Source: Patescibacteria group bacterium (GTDB taxonomy: Bacteria; Patescibacteriota; Saccharimonadia; Saccharimonadales; Saccharimonadaceae). From it: a DNA stretch of 32,067 nt. The translations under genes and the position numbers were made by a program. Every line of letters starts with the position of its first letter. The first letter of the stretch is position 1. Positions 32,067 to 32,067 of the stretch are shown one piece after another. The notes beneath the pieces are model-generated. The model did not search any database. It was not told the origin of the DNA and worked only from the letters and a program-made list of their open reading frames with translations. The DNA is taken from contig JASGMG010000004.1 of assembly GCA_030156575.1 (NCBI GenBank), positions 1 through 32,067 of the forward strand. Direction: 5' to 3'.

Positions 32067-32067
32067 T

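Noticed and set aside
1-32067. CRISPR arrays, rRNA or tRNA genes
   Set aside because: No regularly spaced repeats and no tRNA-like or rRNA-like segments were seen on either strand.

Overview
The window is AT-rich, uses the standard code (TGA ends murG and the HD gene at 26003..26470), and is densely packed with small core genes. The best fit is a Candidate Phyla Radiation bacterium, most likely Saccharibacteria (TM7). Supporting signs are a stripped-down dcw (division and wall) cluster of mraZ-rsmH-ftsL-like-ftsI-mraY-ftsW-murG-ftsQ without murC/D/E/F, ddl, ftsA or ftsZ, a TopA whose C-terminus shows no zinc-finger cysteines, a lone sigma-region-4/HARE-HTH protein, and an orphan VirD4/TraG-like ATPase. 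The taxonomic call is inference; no rRNA gene is present.

Layout. 1-3.7 kb (+): the end of a Pro/Gln-rich protein, an RluB/RsuA pseudouridine synthase, a YfbR-like HD phosphohydrolase, der and pth. 3.7-5.1 kb: a decayed IS200/IS605-type element, a three-helix membrane protein (-), and a well-supported but unidentified structured RNA gene on the minus strand with its own promoter and terminator. 5.4-11.7 kb (+): topA, the sigma4/HARE protein and the VirD4-like ATPase. 11.75-12.5 kb: a convergent, very AT-rich gap with hairpins. 12.5-20.8 kb (-): the dcw cluster, led by mraZ with an upstream array of MraZ boxes. 21-24.9 kb (-): yvcK, a GH1 glycosidase and a PIF1-like helicase. 24.9-27.9 kb (-): an accessory islet with a Panacea antitoxin plus RelE-like toxin pair and an rnhA - KwaB-like (DUF4868) - HD operon. 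28-31.3 kb (-): glycyl-tRNA synthetase and a tight histidine kinase - receiver-only regulator - recO operon. The right edge holds a 5'-truncated surface protein with a FISUMP domain.

Regulatory logic visible in the sequence. Many genes have a -10 box, often TGTTATAAT, only 8-11 bases before the start codon and no Shine-Dalgarno site, which predicts leaderless or nearly leaderless mRNAs. Genes inside operons instead use Shine-Dalgarno sites or overlapping start/stop codons. MraZ boxes of period 10 lie over a candidate promoter of the dcw cluster. Two very short genes were found by eye: a 21-codon ORF with a strong Shine-Dalgarno between rsmH and ftsL, followed by a 30-bp perfect palindrome, and a 21-codon Lys-rich ORF divergent from rnhA.

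Most promising for novelty are the minus-strand RNA at about 4835..5095, the 23-bp inverted-repeat element in the mraZ-rsmH spacer, the small ORF inside the dcw cluster, the kinase-receiver-recO operon and the rnhA-KwaB-like-HD operon.
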